A stretch of DNA of 64,000 bases from Rhizobium sp. BT04 (GCF_030053135.1 NZ_CP125652.1:992001-1056000); one strand, 5' to 3'. Counted from the first letter of the stretch, positions 18,184 to 28,838 are shown. The notes: generated by a model not told the origin, from the sequence alone. Numbers and translations are program-made.

Positions 18184-18213
18184 GAAAAGAGCCCGGAAGG
18201 CTTTCCTCCGGGC
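18184..18213 (-). terminator. Intrinsic terminator after the aldo/keto reductase gene
   Basis: Minus strand reads GCCCGGA, loop, TTCCGGGC, then TCTTTT, starting about 10 bases past the aldo/keto reductase stop. It lies inside the sugar locus, between the eighth and ninth genes, and would partly or fully uncouple the GH43 gene. Confidence 0.75.
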
Positions 18214-18223
18214 CTGGATGTGA

Positions 18224-19255
<1,032 letters not shown>

Positions 19256-19284
19256 CTGAATAACTCCTTCAAAGTATCTCTATG

Positions 19285-19490
19285 ATCGTCATGCTCGGCC
19301 TTGTGCCGAGCATCTGCCACGCTGCTTGCGGATCCTCGGACCAAGCCCAGGCATGACAGAGCTATTGGAACAAGCGCGCTGAAACGGCAAGCGAACGCGC
19401 GAGTTCTTTCAAGAGTGCCTGCGATCAATCGATACCGAGCATTCGCCGCCTGGTTTGCAGATCCTCGGCACAAGGCCGAGGATGACGTTC
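19285..19490. repeat. Two palindromic intergenic repeats between aldo/keto reductase and oxidoreductase genes
   Basis: One element at 19285-19360 contains GCTCGGCCTTGTGCCGAGC. The second at 19441-19490 contains CCTCGGCACAAGGCCGAGG in the opposite sense, each next to a GATGACG or CGTCAT edge. These are RIME-like rhizobial palindromes. The 277-base gap holds no gene. Confidence 0.7.
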
Positions 19491-19532
19491 GGAGGGCGTA
19501 CCTGGCGATCCGCAGACCCCAGGCGTACCCTA

Positions 19533-20666
19533 TCACTTCAACAGCGCCTGCGCCTCTTCGATACCCAGCGCCGCCGGCTGCGTGCAGGTCGTCGTCAGCT
19601 CGATGAAACGGCCCTCCTCGCCCGACTTCAGGATCGAGGTCATGACGTCGACGCCGTGCAGCGTGCGGTCGAGCGAGCAGCGCGCGTCGCGGCCTTCGAT
19701 CAGCGCCATCGCCATGTCGGCAAGGCCGGCGGTGCGGTAGTTGGCGCGCGATCCGTTCGGGCTTTCCTGGTTAATCTTGCCGAACGGATGGTCCCAGGCC
19801 TCGAGCGGCTTGATGTCCTTGTCGCGGCCGCTTGCCTCGACGGTGCCGCCGAAGAAGTTCGGATCCGGCACATAGAGCGAGCCGTCGGTGCCGTAGAGCT
19901 CCATATTGGCATGGCGATGCGACCACACGTCCCAGCTCGCCGCCAGCGTCACCGTGGCGCCGTTGACGAATTCAAGCAGCGCCTGGATCGTCGTCGGTGT
20001 CTTGACCGGGATGACTTCGCCGTGACGCGGTTGGCTGGTGATGGTGCGGGTCGGCGATGCCATCGAGGTGATGGCGCCGACGCGCTTCACCGGGCCGATC
20101 AGATTGATCAGGTTGGCGACGTAATAGGGGCCGAGATCGAGGATCGGGCCGCCGCCCGGCAGGAAGAAGAAATCCGGGTTCGGATGCCACATCTCCATGC
20201 CGGGGCTCATGACGTAGCAGGCGCCCGAAGTCACCCGGCCAATGCCGCCGTCGTCGATGAACTTGCGGGCGAGCTGATGGGCTCCGCCGAGGAAAGTGTC
20301 GGGCGCGCAGCCGACGGCAAGGCTCTTCGCCTTGGCGATGCGGCGAAGCTCCTCGCCCTGCTCCAGCGAAAGCACCAGCGGTTTTTCCGAATAGACATGT
20401 TTGCCGGCCTCGAGGATCGCCTTCGACACCGGAAAATGCGCGTCCGGGATCGTCAGGTTGACGACGACGTCGATCTCGTCATTGGCGAGAAGCGCCTCGA
20501 TCGTCTGTGCCTTGACGCCATATTCCTTGGCGCGGGCCTCGGCCGCCTGCACGTTGATATCCGCGCAGGCCAGCACCTTCAGCCCCTTGAAGAGCGGTGC
20601 GAGCGAGAAGTAGGTGGTGGAGATGTTGCCGCATCCGATGATGCCGACGCCAAGTTCCCTGGTCAT
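19533..20666 (-). CDS. Gfo/Idh/MocA-family oxidoreductase
   Basis: A 377-residue protein starting MTRELGVGIIGCGN (ATG 20666, GAGG 8 bases upstream). It has an N-terminal Rossmann fold with GxGxxG-like GIIGCGNIS, the SEKPLVLS segment with the family EKP lysine, and a C-terminal beta-sheet substrate domain (GGGPILDLGPYYV). The family oxidises or reduces sugars, inositols or amino sugars, often at C3, with NAD(P). It lies 8 bases after the TIM-barrel isomerase gene, a pairing seen in inositol and keto-sugar pathways. The substrate is inferred to be a sugar released by the locus glycosidases. Confidence 0.9.
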   Translation of the reverse strand: MTRELGVGIIGCGNISTTYFSLAPLFKGLKVLACADINVQAAEARAKEYGVKAQTIEALLANDEIDVVVNLTIPDAHFPVSKAILEAGKHVYSEKPLVLSLEQGEELRRIAKAKSLAVGCAPDTFLGGAHQLARKFIDDGGIGRVTSGACYVMSPGMEMWHPNPDFFFLPGGGPILDLGPYYVANLINLIGPVKRVGAITSMASPTRTITSQPRHGEVIPVKTPTTIQALLEFVNGATVTLAASWDVWSHRHANMELYGTDGSLYVPDPNFFGGTVEASGRDKDIKPLEAWDHPFGKINQESPNGSRANYRTAGLADMAMALIEGRDARCSLDRTLHGVDVMTSILKSGEEGRFIELTTTCTQPAALGIEEAQALLK

Positions 20667-20674
20667 GATGTGCC

Positions 20675-21436
20675 TCAATAAGTCTGGAAGGATGCAATCG
20701 AGCGGCTGATGTTGCGGTCGATATCTTTGGGATTGTCGTGTTCGACGACGAAGTGCTTCGCCTTGGTGGCGCGCAGCGCCGCAATCAGCTTGGCCCACTC
20801 GACCTTGCCGTGGCCGACATCGGCCCAGCCGTCCTCATCCGTCGCTTCGCCGGCCGGGGCGATGTCCTTGACGTGCACGGCGGTGATGCGCGGTCCGAGC
20901 TTCTCGACCCAGGCGAAGGGATCGGCGCCGCCACGGATGACCCAGGCGATGTCGGCTTCCCAGGAAATGTCGGGGGCGCCTTCGAAGATGCGCTCGATCG
21001 GCAGCGAGCCGTCAGCCAGCTTGACGAATTCGAAATCGTGATTGTGCCAGCCGAATTCGTAGCCGGCATCCTTGTAGGGCTTGGCGATCTTCTGCAGACG
21101 CTTGCCGAAGGCGAGCCAACCGGCGGCATCGGAGGGGCGCTGATCAGCTGCCAGATGCGGCGCATAGATCGAATCCATGCCGAGAATCTCCGCGATGTTG
21201 AGCGACTTCTGCACTTCCTTCTCCAGGAAATCGGGGCTGAAATGGCCACTCGCCATGACCAGGCCATTCTTGTCGAGCTCGGCGCGAAGGCTGTTCAGGC
21301 CGGCATCGTCGAGATCGGCATAGATGCCGCCGAAGCCCTCGACTTCGGCATAACCAGCTTTTCCGAGCTTTTCGAAAATCACAGAATAGGGCTGGAAGTT
21401 GCGGGCGCTGTAGAGCTGGTAGCTGAGTTTCGTCAT
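20675..21436 (-). CDS. Sugar phosphate isomerase/epimerase family (xylose isomerase-like TIM barrel)
   Basis: A 253-residue TIM barrel of the AP_endonuc_2/IolE-like family. Metal ligands are visible as WHNHDFEF near residue 130, SWEADIAWV, VHVKDIAP and the C-terminal VVEHDNPKD. Of two adjacent ATGs after AAGGAGACC, the second (21436) has the better spacing. The family isomerises, epimerises or dehydrates keto-sugars and inositols using a divalent metal. It sits between the GH2 and oxidoreductase genes in the same transcript. Confidence 0.88.
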   Translation of the reverse strand: MTKLSYQLYSARNFQPYSVIFEKLGKAGYAEVEGFGGIYADLDDAGLNSLRAELDKNGLVMASGHFSPDFLEKEVQKSLNIAEILGMDSIYAPHLAADQRPSDAAGWLAFGKRLQKIAKPYKDAGYEFGWHNHDFEFVKLADGSLPIERIFEGAPDISWEADIAWVIRGGADPFAWVEKLGPRITAVHVKDIAPAGEATDEDGWADVGHGKVEWAKLIAALRATKAKHFVVEHDNPKDIDRNISRSIASFQTY

Positions 21437-21474
21437 CATGGTCTCCTTGGGCCTCGTGCCCATTCTTGGAAGGA

Positions 21475-23934
21475 TCAATCCGCCGATTGGCAGGAATGCA
21501 GGTCGTAGAAGCGGAATTCCGGCAATCTGCCTCGTTCGAGCTGTTGTGCCGGGGTGAAGGTGATGCGGCGGCTCTCGCCTGATGCAAGGTCGAAGGCGTT
21601 GTCGGAATATTTGCCGTCCGTCTCGCTCTCGATCATCACGAAGAGCGCAAGTCCCCCGGCGGTGACGTTGATGTCGACGGCGCCGCTCGCCTCGACATAT
21701 TCGTGGGTAACGGTCAGACCCGAGGGCTCCAGCTCCAGCGCCTTATAGGTGCCGCTGACATAGTGCCCCTCGCCGCCCATGCCGTTCGACGCGGTGAACT
21801 GCCAGGCCAGCAGCGTACCCTCGGCAATTTCGGAGACATCGATCGTCGCAGCCGTGACCGCCGCATCCGGCGAACATACGGCCTGCACGTCTTTCAAGTG
21901 CTTCCGCTCGCCCTTCATCGTCAGGATCGAGATCGAAAGATCGGCGCTGACATCGGCCAACGTGTCGTTGACAAACGAGAAGCGGATCGTCTTGCCGTCG
22001 TCGGAAGGAATGGCGGCGACCGCCACCGGCTGGAAGAAGCGCTTGACGAGGTAGTGCATCGCCTTCCAGCGGCCGCCGTAGTCGAGGCTCGACCAGGAGG
22101 CGACCGGCCAGGTGTCATTGAGCTGCCAGTAGATCGTGCCCATGCAATGGGGTTTGAGCGACCGCCAGTATTCCACAGCGGTCTTGATCGCCAGCCCCTG
22201 CTGGATCTGGGAGAGATAGACGAAGTTCGGGAAATCCTTGGGGAAGCGGAAATAGCGGAACATCGTGCCGGCGATGCGCTCATTGCCGCCGGCATTCTTC
22301 TGGTGCAGCTCCATGACCGGGGAAGCGACGTTCATGTCCTTTTCCTCGGCATAGGTCCTGATGACGGGAAGCGAGGTATAGGACTGGAAGCCGAACTCCG
22401 AGCAGAAGCGCGGGCGCACCGAACGGTAATTGTCGAACGACTTGTTCTCGTGCCAGACCGACCAGTAATGCATGTCGCCGGAGCCGTCGGCATGCCAGGC
22501 GTCGCCGAAATCGAGATAGCCGGACGCCGGGCTAGACGGCCACCAGAGCGCGCCGGGCAGCGCCTTTTTCACCGCCTGCTCGATGGTGCGGTTGAGGCGA
22601 TCATAGGAAACGAGATAGCGGTCGCGGTCCTTCCGCGATTCCTCGAACCAGGTCAGCGCCCCCACCAACTCGTTGTCGCCGCACCAGAGCGCGATCGAGG
22701 GATGCGAGGAAAGCCGGCGCACCTGGTAATCGACCTCGATCGTCACATTCTCGAGGAAGTCCTCGGTCGAGGGATAGAGGTTGCAGGCGAACATGAAGTC
22801 CTGCCAGACCATCAGGCCCAGCCGGTCGCAGAGATCATAGAAATGATCCTGCTCATAGAAGCCGCCGCCCCAGACGCGGATCATGTTCATGTTGGCGGCC
22901 TTGGCCGATTGCAGCAGATCCTCGGTCTTCTCGGGCGAAGACAGCGAATAGAGCGCGTCGGCCGGGATCCAGTTGGCGCCACGGCAGAAGATCTCGCGGC
23001 CGTTAACCTTGAAGGCAAAACGGCTGCCAGCCGCGTCCGGCGTGGTGACCAGCTCGATGGTGCGCAGGCCGATCTGCTTGATCACGTCATCCGTCGGCGT
23101 TTCGACGGAAAGCCTGTAGAACGCCTGCTCGCCGCTGCCGGAGGGCCACCAGAGACGCGGATTGTCGATATGGAAGAGATGGTGGACATCCGTCTCGCCC
23201 TTGACGCCGACATCGAGACGCACGCGCTCGCCGTCGAGATCGAAATAGACCTGGGCGATGCCGGCATGCTTGGCAAACAGGCTCGCCGTCACCATGAGGT
23301 CGACCGAGCCGTCGTTATTGTGGGTCTGGCGGGTGACGACGTGTTCGATGCGCGCCGTCTCCAGCTTACGCAGCGCGATCGTGCCGTAGAGACCGAGCGG
23401 CGCAATGGCGATGTTCCAGTCCCAGCCGAAATGGCATTGCGGCTTGCGCAGCATGTTGCCGTCGGGGATCGGCGAATTGCCGGTGCTGTAGGGAATGTAG
23501 AAGGGCTGCTGCTTCTGCCGCGCGGCGCCGACGGCGACATTGGAGGCAAAGACGATGCGGATCGAGTTGTCGCCTGGTTTCAGCATGCTCGACACGTCGG
23601 GCCGGTAGCGGCGGAAACTGTTGTCGGCTTCGAGCGCCAGGAAGCCGTTGACGTAGACGCTGGCGACCGTGTCGAGATAGTCGATATCGAGATACCAGTC
23701 GCCCTCGACCTCCTGCAGCGTGAAGCTGCGCTCCACCGCCCATTCGCGCTGGGCGACCCACTGCACCTTCTCCTCGTTGCGGCCGAAATAGGGATCTGGG
23801 ATCAGCTTTGCGCGGTGGAGCGCGGTGTGCACGTCACCCGGCAGCGCGATGACGCTCTTGATCTCGCCATCAACGGAGGTGAGCTGCCACGAACCGCAAA
23901 GGTCGATGTCGGAGGGGGTCGATTGTTGCGTCAC
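21475..23934 (-). CDS. Glycoside hydrolase family 2, beta-mannosidase type
   Basis: An 819-residue protein with the GH2 layout: N-terminal sugar-binding domain, immunoglobulin-like domain (about 190-290), TIM barrel (about 300-650) and C-terminal sandwich domains. The acid/base Glu422 lies in CGDNEL and the nucleophile Glu513 in FCSEFGFQS. CNLYPSTEDF and IRVWGGGFYEQDHFYDLCD are typical of beta-mannosidases (MndA/ManBA-like). No signal peptide, hence cytoplasmic. Start is GTG 23934. It should release mannose, or a related sugar, from imported beta-mannosides. Confidence 0.92.
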   Translation of the reverse strand: MTQQSTPSDIDLCGSWQLTSVDGEIKSVIALPGDVHTALHRAKLIPDPYFGRNEEKVQWVAQREWAVERSFTLQEVEGDWYLDIDYLDTVASVYVNGFLALEADNSFRRYRPDVSSMLKPGDNSIRIVFASNVAVGAARQKQQPFYIPYSTGNSPIPDGNMLRKPQCHFGWDWNIAIAPLGLYGTIALRKLETARIEHVVTRQTHNNDGSVDLMVTASLFAKHAGIAQVYFDLDGERVRLDVGVKGETDVHHLFHIDNPRLWWPSGSGEQAFYRLSVETPTDDVIKQIGLRTIELVTTPDAAGSRFAFKVNGREIFCRGANWIPADALYSLSSPEKTEDLLQSAKAANMNMIRVWGGGFYEQDHFYDLCDRLGLMVWQDFMFACNLYPSTEDFLENVTIEVDYQVRRLSSHPSIALWCGDNELVGALTWFEESRKDRDRYLVSYDRLNRTIEQAVKKALPGALWWPSSPASGYLDFGDAWHADGSGDMHYWSVWHENKSFDNYRSVRPRFCSEFGFQSYTSLPVIRTYAEEKDMNVASPVMELHQKNAGGNERIAGTMFRYFRFPKDFPNFVYLSQIQQGLAIKTAVEYWRSLKPHCMGTIYWQLNDTWPVASWSSLDYGGRWKAMHYLVKRFFQPVAVAAIPSDDGKTIRFSFVNDTLADVSADLSISILTMKGERKHLKDVQAVCSPDAAVTAATIDVSEIAEGTLLAWQFTASNGMGGEGHYVSGTYKALELEPSGLTVTHEYVEASGAVDINVTAGGLALFVMIESETDGKYSDNAFDLASGESRRITFTPAQQLERGRLPEFRFYDLHSCQSAD

Positions 23935-24040
23935 GTTGTCATTTCCGAATTATGATTCTGAAAAGGACGGCGTTTGGTTGCCGTCCGAATGTCCAACCCC
24001 AAGCGCCTGCTCCGTGAACGGGCTCCTTCCGCCCGCCCCA

Positions 24041-24131
24041 CTCTCCGTCATCCTCGGGCTTGACCCGAGGATCCAAACCGCTTCCACCAGCAGCGAGCAT
24101 AGATCCACGGGTCAAGTCCGCGGATGACGGA
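24041..24131. repeat. Double-hairpin intergenic repeat (RIME-like)
   Basis: Two hairpins, TCCTCGGGCTTGACCCGAGGA at left and TCCACGGGTCAAGTCCGCGGA at right, are bounded by CCGTCAT and ATGACGG, so the whole element is an inverted repeat of about 90 bases. It lies in the 227-base gap between the transporter ATPase and GH2 genes. Confidence 0.75.
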
Positions 24132-24161
24132 GGGTGGGTTAGCGCTCTCGCCAAACTCGCT

Positions 24162-25268
24162 CTAAAGACGCAACTCGCTCTCGGCATCGAACACCGAGGC
24201 GACCGTCATGTCGAAGCTGAGCTTCACCTTGGCGCCGACATTGAAGCGGCGCGCGCCGTTGACACGTACCGACATCGTATGACCGGCATGTTTCAGCCAC
24301 AGAAGATTGTCCGCGCCCATCGGCTCCTCGATATCGACGGTGGCGTCATGTTCTTCGCCGCCTGTGTTTTCGTTGACCTTGATGTGCTCGGGGCGAACGC
24401 CGAGCACCACCTTGCGGCCGGGCTGCAGCGTCTCGGAGGCGTCGTAGCCGGCGAGCGAGAAATTGACGCCGTTGGCTGTAAACGCGATGCCGTCGCCCAC
24501 TTTCGTCAATTCGCCGTGCAGGAAATTCATCGACGGCGAGCCGATGAAGCCGGCGACGAAGAGATTGCGCGGCCGGTTGTAGATCGTCGTCGGGTCGTCG
24601 AGCTGCTGGATGATGCCGCTCTTCATGATGGCGATGCGGTCGGCGAGCGTCAGTGCCTCGATCTGGTCGTGGGTGACGTAGATCATCGTATTCTCAAGCG
24701 ACTGGTGCAGGCGCTTGATCTCGACGCGCAGCTCCGAGCGAAGCTTGGCGTCGAGGTTGGACAACGGCTCGTCGAACAAGAAGACATCAACATCGCGCAC
24801 CAGTGCCCGGCCGATCGCCACACGCTGGCGCTGGCCGCCGGAAAGCTCGGCCGGCTTGCGCTTCAGAAGCGGCTGGATCTGCAGGATCTCGGCCGCACGC
24901 GCCACGCGCTTGTCGATCTCGGCCTGCGGCACCTTGGCGACGCGAAGGCCGAAGGAGAGGTTCTTTTCAACAGTCATCTGCGGATAGAGCGCATAGGACT
25001 GGAACACCATGCCGATGCCGCGGTCCTTCGGCTCTTCCCAGGTAACGTTCTTGCCCTTGATGAAGATCTGCCCTTCCGAGGCGTCGAGCAGGCCGGCGAT
25101 GCAATTCAGCAAGGTCGACTTGCCGCAGCCGGACGAGCCGAGCAGCACGAGGAATTCGCCGTCGTTGATGTCGAGGTTCAGATCCTTCAGCACGCTGACC
25201 GCGCCGAAGTTCAGCGACAGATCCTTGATGGAGACGCTCGCATTGGAGACACTGGAATTCATGTTCAT
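24162..25268 (-). CDS. Sugar ABC transporter ATP-binding protein (MalK/UgpC type)
   Basis: A 368-residue ATPase: Walker A LLGSSGCGKSTLLN, Q loop MVFQSYALYPQM, signature LSGGQRQRVAIGRAL, Walker B VFLFDEPLSNLD, and a C-terminal MOBE/TOBE-type regulatory domain (VLGVRPEHIKV). It energises the two permeases encoded just upstream. ATG 25268 lies 5 bases from the preceding stop. A repeat-filled 227-base gap separates it from the GH2 gene, so readthrough is likely but not certain. Confidence 0.93.
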   Translation of the reverse strand: MNMNSSVSNASVSIKDLSLNFGAVSVLKDLNLDINDGEFLVLLGSSGCGKSTLLNCIAGLLDASEGQIFIKGKNVTWEEPKDRGIGMVFQSYALYPQMTVEKNLSFGLRVAKVPQAEIDKRVARAAEILQIQPLLKRKPAELSGGQRQRVAIGRALVRDVDVFLFDEPLSNLDAKLRSELRVEIKRLHQSLENTMIYVTHDQIEALTLADRIAIMKSGIIQQLDDPTTIYNRPRNLFVAGFIGSPSMNFLHGELTKVGDGIAFTANGVNFSLAGYDASETLQPGRKVVLGVRPEHIKVNENTGGEEHDATVDIEEPMGADNLLWLKHAGHTMSVRVNGARRFNVGAKVKLSFDMTVASVFDAESELRL

Positions 25269-25272
25269 GTGA

Positions 25273-26217
25273 TCACCCCTTCACTGCGCCGGCGGCGATG
25301 CCGCGGACGAAAAGCCGCCCGGAGACGAAATAAACGATCAACGGCACCAGGCCGGTCAGGATCGTTGCTGCCATGTTGACGTTGTATTCCTTCACGCCCT
25401 GAACGGAATTGACGATGTTGTTGAGCTGCACGGTCATCGGATAGGTATCCGGCCGGGTGAAGACCACGCCGAACAGGAAGTCGTTCCAGATGCCGGTCAC
25501 CTGCAGGATCATCGCCACAACGAAGATCGGCAGCGACATCGGCAGCATGATCCTCAGGAAGATCTGCCAGAAGCCCGCCCCGTCGACGCGCGCCGCCTTG
25601 AACAGTTCCTCCGGCAGCGACACGAAGTAGTTGCGGAAGAGCAGCGTCAGGATCGGCATGCCGAAGATCGAATGGACGATGACGAGGCCGGTCAGCGTAC
25701 CGTAGATGCCGATTTCGCGCAGGATGATGACGATCGGATAGATCATCACCTGATAGGGAATGAACGCCCCGATGATCAGGATCGAGAAGAAAAGCTCGGA
25801 TCCCTTGAAGCGCCAGTTTGCCAGCGCATAACCGTTCACCGAAGCAATCGCGATCGAGATGATGACCGACGGCACGGTGATGCGCACCGAATTCCAGAAA
25901 CCGCGCGACAGGCCATCGCAATTGAGCCCGGTGCAGGCCTGCGCCCAGGCTTTCACCCACGGTTCGAAGGTGATCTCCATCGGCGGCGAAAAGATGTTGC
26001 CGAGACGGATTTCCGGCATGCCCTTCAGCGAAGTCACCACCATCACATAGAGCGGCAACAGATAGTAGAGCGCTGCGATGATAAGCGTGCCGTAGAGCAT
26101 GATGTTGCGCGCCGACACCGCCGGGCGCGGCCTGGGGCCGCTGGGGCCTTCGGCGAGTTTAGGCGCGACGGCGTCGATGCCGGCGGCAGTGGTGTTGAGA
26201 GTTCCTACATCAGCCAC
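25273..26217 (-). CDS. Sugar ABC transporter permease (MalG type)
   Basis: About 314 residues with six transmembrane helices after a soluble lead of about 35 residues, and the EAA loop ELFKAARVDGAGFWQIFLR that contacts the ATPase. The GTG at 26217 is chosen because a GGAGGG ribosome site lies 8 bases upstream and it overlaps the preceding permease stop by 8 bases; an upstream in-frame start at 26262 would lie deeper in that gene. It pairs with the MalF-type permease. Confidence 0.9.
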   Translation of the reverse strand: MADVGTLNTTAAGIDAVAPKLAEGPSGPRPRPAVSARNIMLYGTLIIAALYYLLPLYVMVVTSLKGMPEIRLGNIFSPPMEITFEPWVKAWAQACTGLNCDGLSRGFWNSVRITVPSVIISIAIASVNGYALANWRFKGSELFFSILIIGAFIPYQVMIYPIVIILREIGIYGTLTGLVIVHSIFGMPILTLLFRNYFVSLPEELFKAARVDGAGFWQIFLRIMLPMSLPIFVVAMILQVTGIWNDFLFGVVFTRPDTYPMTVQLNNIVNSVQGVKEYNVNMAATILTGLVPLIVYFVSGRLFVRGIAAGAVKG

Positions 26218-27115
26218 GCTTGCGCCCTCCACCGAATTCCAGATAGGCCCACGGAACGACAATGATCGCGACTGTGACGAGCATCATGGTCGAGGCGGCA
26301 AAGCCCTGCCCCAGGTTCTGCGCCTGGAACATGTAGTCGTAGACATATTTCGCCGGCACTTCCGAGGAGATGCCCGGTCCGCCCGATGTCTGCGCGACCA
26401 CGAGGTCGTAGACCTTGACGATGCCGGAGGCGATGATGACGATCGTCGTGATGAAGACCGGCCGCATCATCGGGATGACGATGAAGAGATAGGTCCTCCA
26501 CATCGGAATGCCGTCCACGCGTGCCGCTTTCCAGATGTCCTCGTCGATCCCACGCAGGCCGGCAAGCATCAGGCACATGACGAGACCCGTTCCCTGCCAC
26601 AGCGCCGCGATCAGAATGCCGTAGATGACGATTTCAGGCGTATAGAGCGGATTGAAGGTGAAACTCGTCCACCCGATCGAGCGCACCACTGCCTGAATGC
26701 CGAAATCGGGATTCAGAACCCATTGCCAGACGAGGCCTGTCACGATGAAGGACAGCGCGAAGGGATAGAGAAAGATGGTGCGGAAGGTGTTTTCGAAACG
26801 GATCTTCTGGTCCATCAGCGCGGCGAGCATGAAACCGATGACCAGGCTGAAGATCAGCGAGAGGATGCCATAGACAGCCAGATTCTCGATCGCCGTCACC
26901 CAGCGGGGTGCCGCCCAGAGGCGCTGGTATTGATCGAAACCGACAAAGCTCAACCGCGGAAGGAGCTTGGAATTGGTGAAAGAATAAAAGATCGTCCAAA
27001 ACGTGCCGCCGACAAAGATCACCAGCGCCGTCAGGATCATCGGGATGGACGCAATCTTGGCATTCAGATTGCGCAGCAACTTGTTTGGCCGGCCTGCTCG
27101 CGCTTGACCCGTCAT
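26210..27115 (-). CDS. Sugar ABC transporter permease (MalF type)
   Basis: A 301-residue membrane protein with six predicted helices and the EAA loop DIWKAARVDGIPMWRTYLF. ATG 27115 follows GAGGAGGAG. It is a carbohydrate-uptake transporter (CUT1) permease and forms the channel with the MalG-type partner, whose start overlaps its end. Confidence 0.92.
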   Translation of the reverse strand: MTGQARAGRPNKLLRNLNAKIASIPMILTALVIFVGGTFWTIFYSFTNSKLLPRLSFVGFDQYQRLWAAPRWVTAIENLAVYGILSLIFSLVIGFMLAALMDQKIRFENTFRTIFLYPFALSFIVTGLVWQWVLNPDFGIQAVVRSIGWTSFTFNPLYTPEIVIYGILIAALWQGTGLVMCLMLAGLRGIDEDIWKAARVDGIPMWRTYLFIVIPMMRPVFITTIVIIASGIVKVYDLVVAQTSGGPGISSEVPAKYVYDYMFQAQNLGQGFAASTMMLVTVAIIVVPWAYLEFGGGRKRG

Positions 27116-27215
27116 GAATACTCCTCCTCAAATCGCAACTGCGACCTGTGACGAAACGGCAGGCGCCGCCTGTCGTCCCCACGTCCGAAATCTGCTGAAG
27201 ATACCGGAGAGACCT

Positions 27216-27255
27216 CGCTGCCGCCCGGACGACCAAAATCGTCCGGCCGGCAGCG
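27216..27255. promoter_or_regulatory. Strong hairpin between binding-protein and permease genes
   Basis: A 17-base inverted repeat (27216-27232 with 27239-27255, core CGCTGCCG paired with CGGCAGCG) with a loop of about 6 bases starts about 10 bases after the binding-protein stop. No T run follows. In binding-protein-first sugar operons such hairpins protect the upstream mRNA and let the binding protein outnumber the permeases. Confidence 0.72.
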
Positions 27256-27265
27256 AATCTACCGA

Positions 27266-28501
27266 TCAGTCAGCCGAAGCGATGATCCCGGCGAAACGCT
27301 TCTGAGCGTCTTCCGGCGTCATCGACGGATTGGCGAAGAATTCGGAGAAGAGATCTTCCTTCTGCTTCTGGCTGTCGGCCGAAAGCAGCTGGTCGGTGCC
27401 TTGGATCACGTTGCCCTTGGCCAGGATGTCGAGACCCTTCTTCATGCAGTCATTGGCGGCGGCGAGATCGACGTCGCCGCGAACCGGCAGTGAGCCCTTC
27501 TTCAGGTTGAAAGCAACCTGGGTCTTGGGATCGAGCAGGGTCTTGGCAAGCACAGCCTGCGCCTTGGACTTCTCTTCGTCCTTCAGCAACGGGAAGTAGA
27601 AGGCGTCGCCGCCAGTCGAGATGATCTCGTTCACGCCGAGGCCCGGCAGGCAGGTATAGTCGGTACCAGCCTTCTGACCGGCGAGCGCGAACTCACCCTG
27701 CGCCCAATCACCCATGATCTGGCCGCCGGCCTTGCCCGTGATGACAAGGTTGGTCGCTTGGTTCCAATCCTGGACGTTGCTGCCCTTGGACATTTTACGA
27801 GCATCGTCGGCCGCCTTGAACACCTTGGCGATCTCGGGACCGGCGGCAACTTCCGCATCCTTGTCCTTGAAGACCTTGTTGAAGGTATCCTTTCCGGCGA
27901 CCGCGACCATCAGCACGTCGAAGGCGCCTGTCGCCTGCCACGGCTGACCGCCGACGGCGAGCGGAATGATGCCGGCCTTTTCGAGAGCCGGAGCGGCAGC
28001 GACGAACTCGTCCCAGTTCTTCGGAACCTCGACGCCGGCCTTCTTGAAGGCGGCGTTCGAAAGCCACAGCCACTGCCAAGAGTGGATGTTGACGGGAGCG
28101 CAGTAGATCTTGCCGTCGATCGTGCAGGAATCGAGCAGGCTCGACGGACGAACGATGTCCTTCCAGTGCTCGGCGGTCGCCACGTCGGTCAGGTCGCGCA
28201 TCAGGCCGGCCTGGACGAGTTCCTCGGCCTGGCGGCCATGGTTGAACTGGGTGGCGCCCATCGGGTCGCCGCCGGTAATGCGGCTGATCATGATCGGACG
28301 GGCCGTACCGCCGGAACCGGCGATAGCGCCGTCGACCCAGTGGTTGCCGGTGGCGTCGAATGCCTTTGCCAGCTCGGCGACAGCTGCGGATTCGCCACCC
28401 GATGTCCACCAGTGCGTGACTTCGAGATCGGTGGCATTGGCGGCGCTGAACGGAAGCGCGACCGAAGCGGCAAGCATGGCCGCCATTATACGGATTTTCA
28501 T
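27266..28501 (-). CDS. Extracellular sugar-binding protein of ABC transporter
   Basis: A 411-residue periplasmic protein: signal peptide MKIRIMAAMLAASVALPF with cleavage near ANA-TD, then the CUT1 binding fold. The start of the mature chain, EVTHWWTSGGESAAV, with GGDPMGATQFNHG and HSWQWLWLSN, is like the GtsA-type glucose/mannose and aldose-binding group. Two to four cysteines (SCTIDGKIYCAP, YTCLPG) suggest disulfides. ATG 28501 follows GGAGGAG. It is the first gene of the leftward locus, behind a LacI-type operator at 28518-28531. Confidence 0.92.
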   Translation of the reverse strand: MKIRIMAAMLAASVALPFSAANATDLEVTHWWTSGGESAAVAELAKAFDATGNHWVDGAIAGSGGTARPIMISRITGGDPMGATQFNHGRQAEELVQAGLMRDLTDVATAEHWKDIVRPSSLLDSCTIDGKIYCAPVNIHSWQWLWLSNAAFKKAGVEVPKNWDEFVAAAPALEKAGIIPLAVGGQPWQATGAFDVLMVAVAGKDTFNKVFKDKDAEVAAGPEIAKVFKAADDARKMSKGSNVQDWNQATNLVITGKAGGQIMGDWAQGEFALAGQKAGTDYTCLPGLGVNEIISTGGDAFYFPLLKDEEKSKAQAVLAKTLLDPKTQVAFNLKKGSLPVRGDVDLAAANDCMKKGLDILAKGNVIQGTDQLLSADSQKQKEDLFSEFFANPSMTPEDAQKRFAGIIASAD

Positions 28502-28517
28502 GAGTTCTCCTCCCTCA

Positions 28518-28531
28518 CTGAAACGTTACCG
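28518..28531. promoter_or_regulatory. Candidate LacI-type operator near the binding-protein gene
   Basis: CTGAAACGTTACCG is an imperfect 14-base palindrome around a central CG (10 of 14 positions symmetric), the usual layout of LacI-family sites. It lies 17 bases upstream of the binding-protein start, where a bound repressor would block transcription. Confidence 0.5.
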
Positions 28532-28838
28532 GAAAAACTTAGATCAATCGATTTCCCCACGCAACTGCCCGCCGGAAAATTTTTCCGGATCAACTGGAAT
28601 TACAGCTTCTGCCTGTTTTCAATCGAAGCGCCACACCCTCTTCACCGATAGTCGATCAGCTCTTTTCGCACGTGCGTTTCCGACATATACAATTGAATAA
28701 GTTCGATAATTTTTATTCATTAGCGTCACCGTCCATATTACCCCTTTCGCAGGTGCAGAAAAACGGGGGACGAATCGCCGACTCAACCTAAGCGCACAAT
28801 GCCGCAATGCACACAAGAAAAAGCACTCGACATTTCTA

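Noticed and set aside
21703..23955. 750-codon plus-strand frame opposite the GH2 gene
   Set aside because: Shadow frame; the minus strand has all GH2 catalytic motifs.
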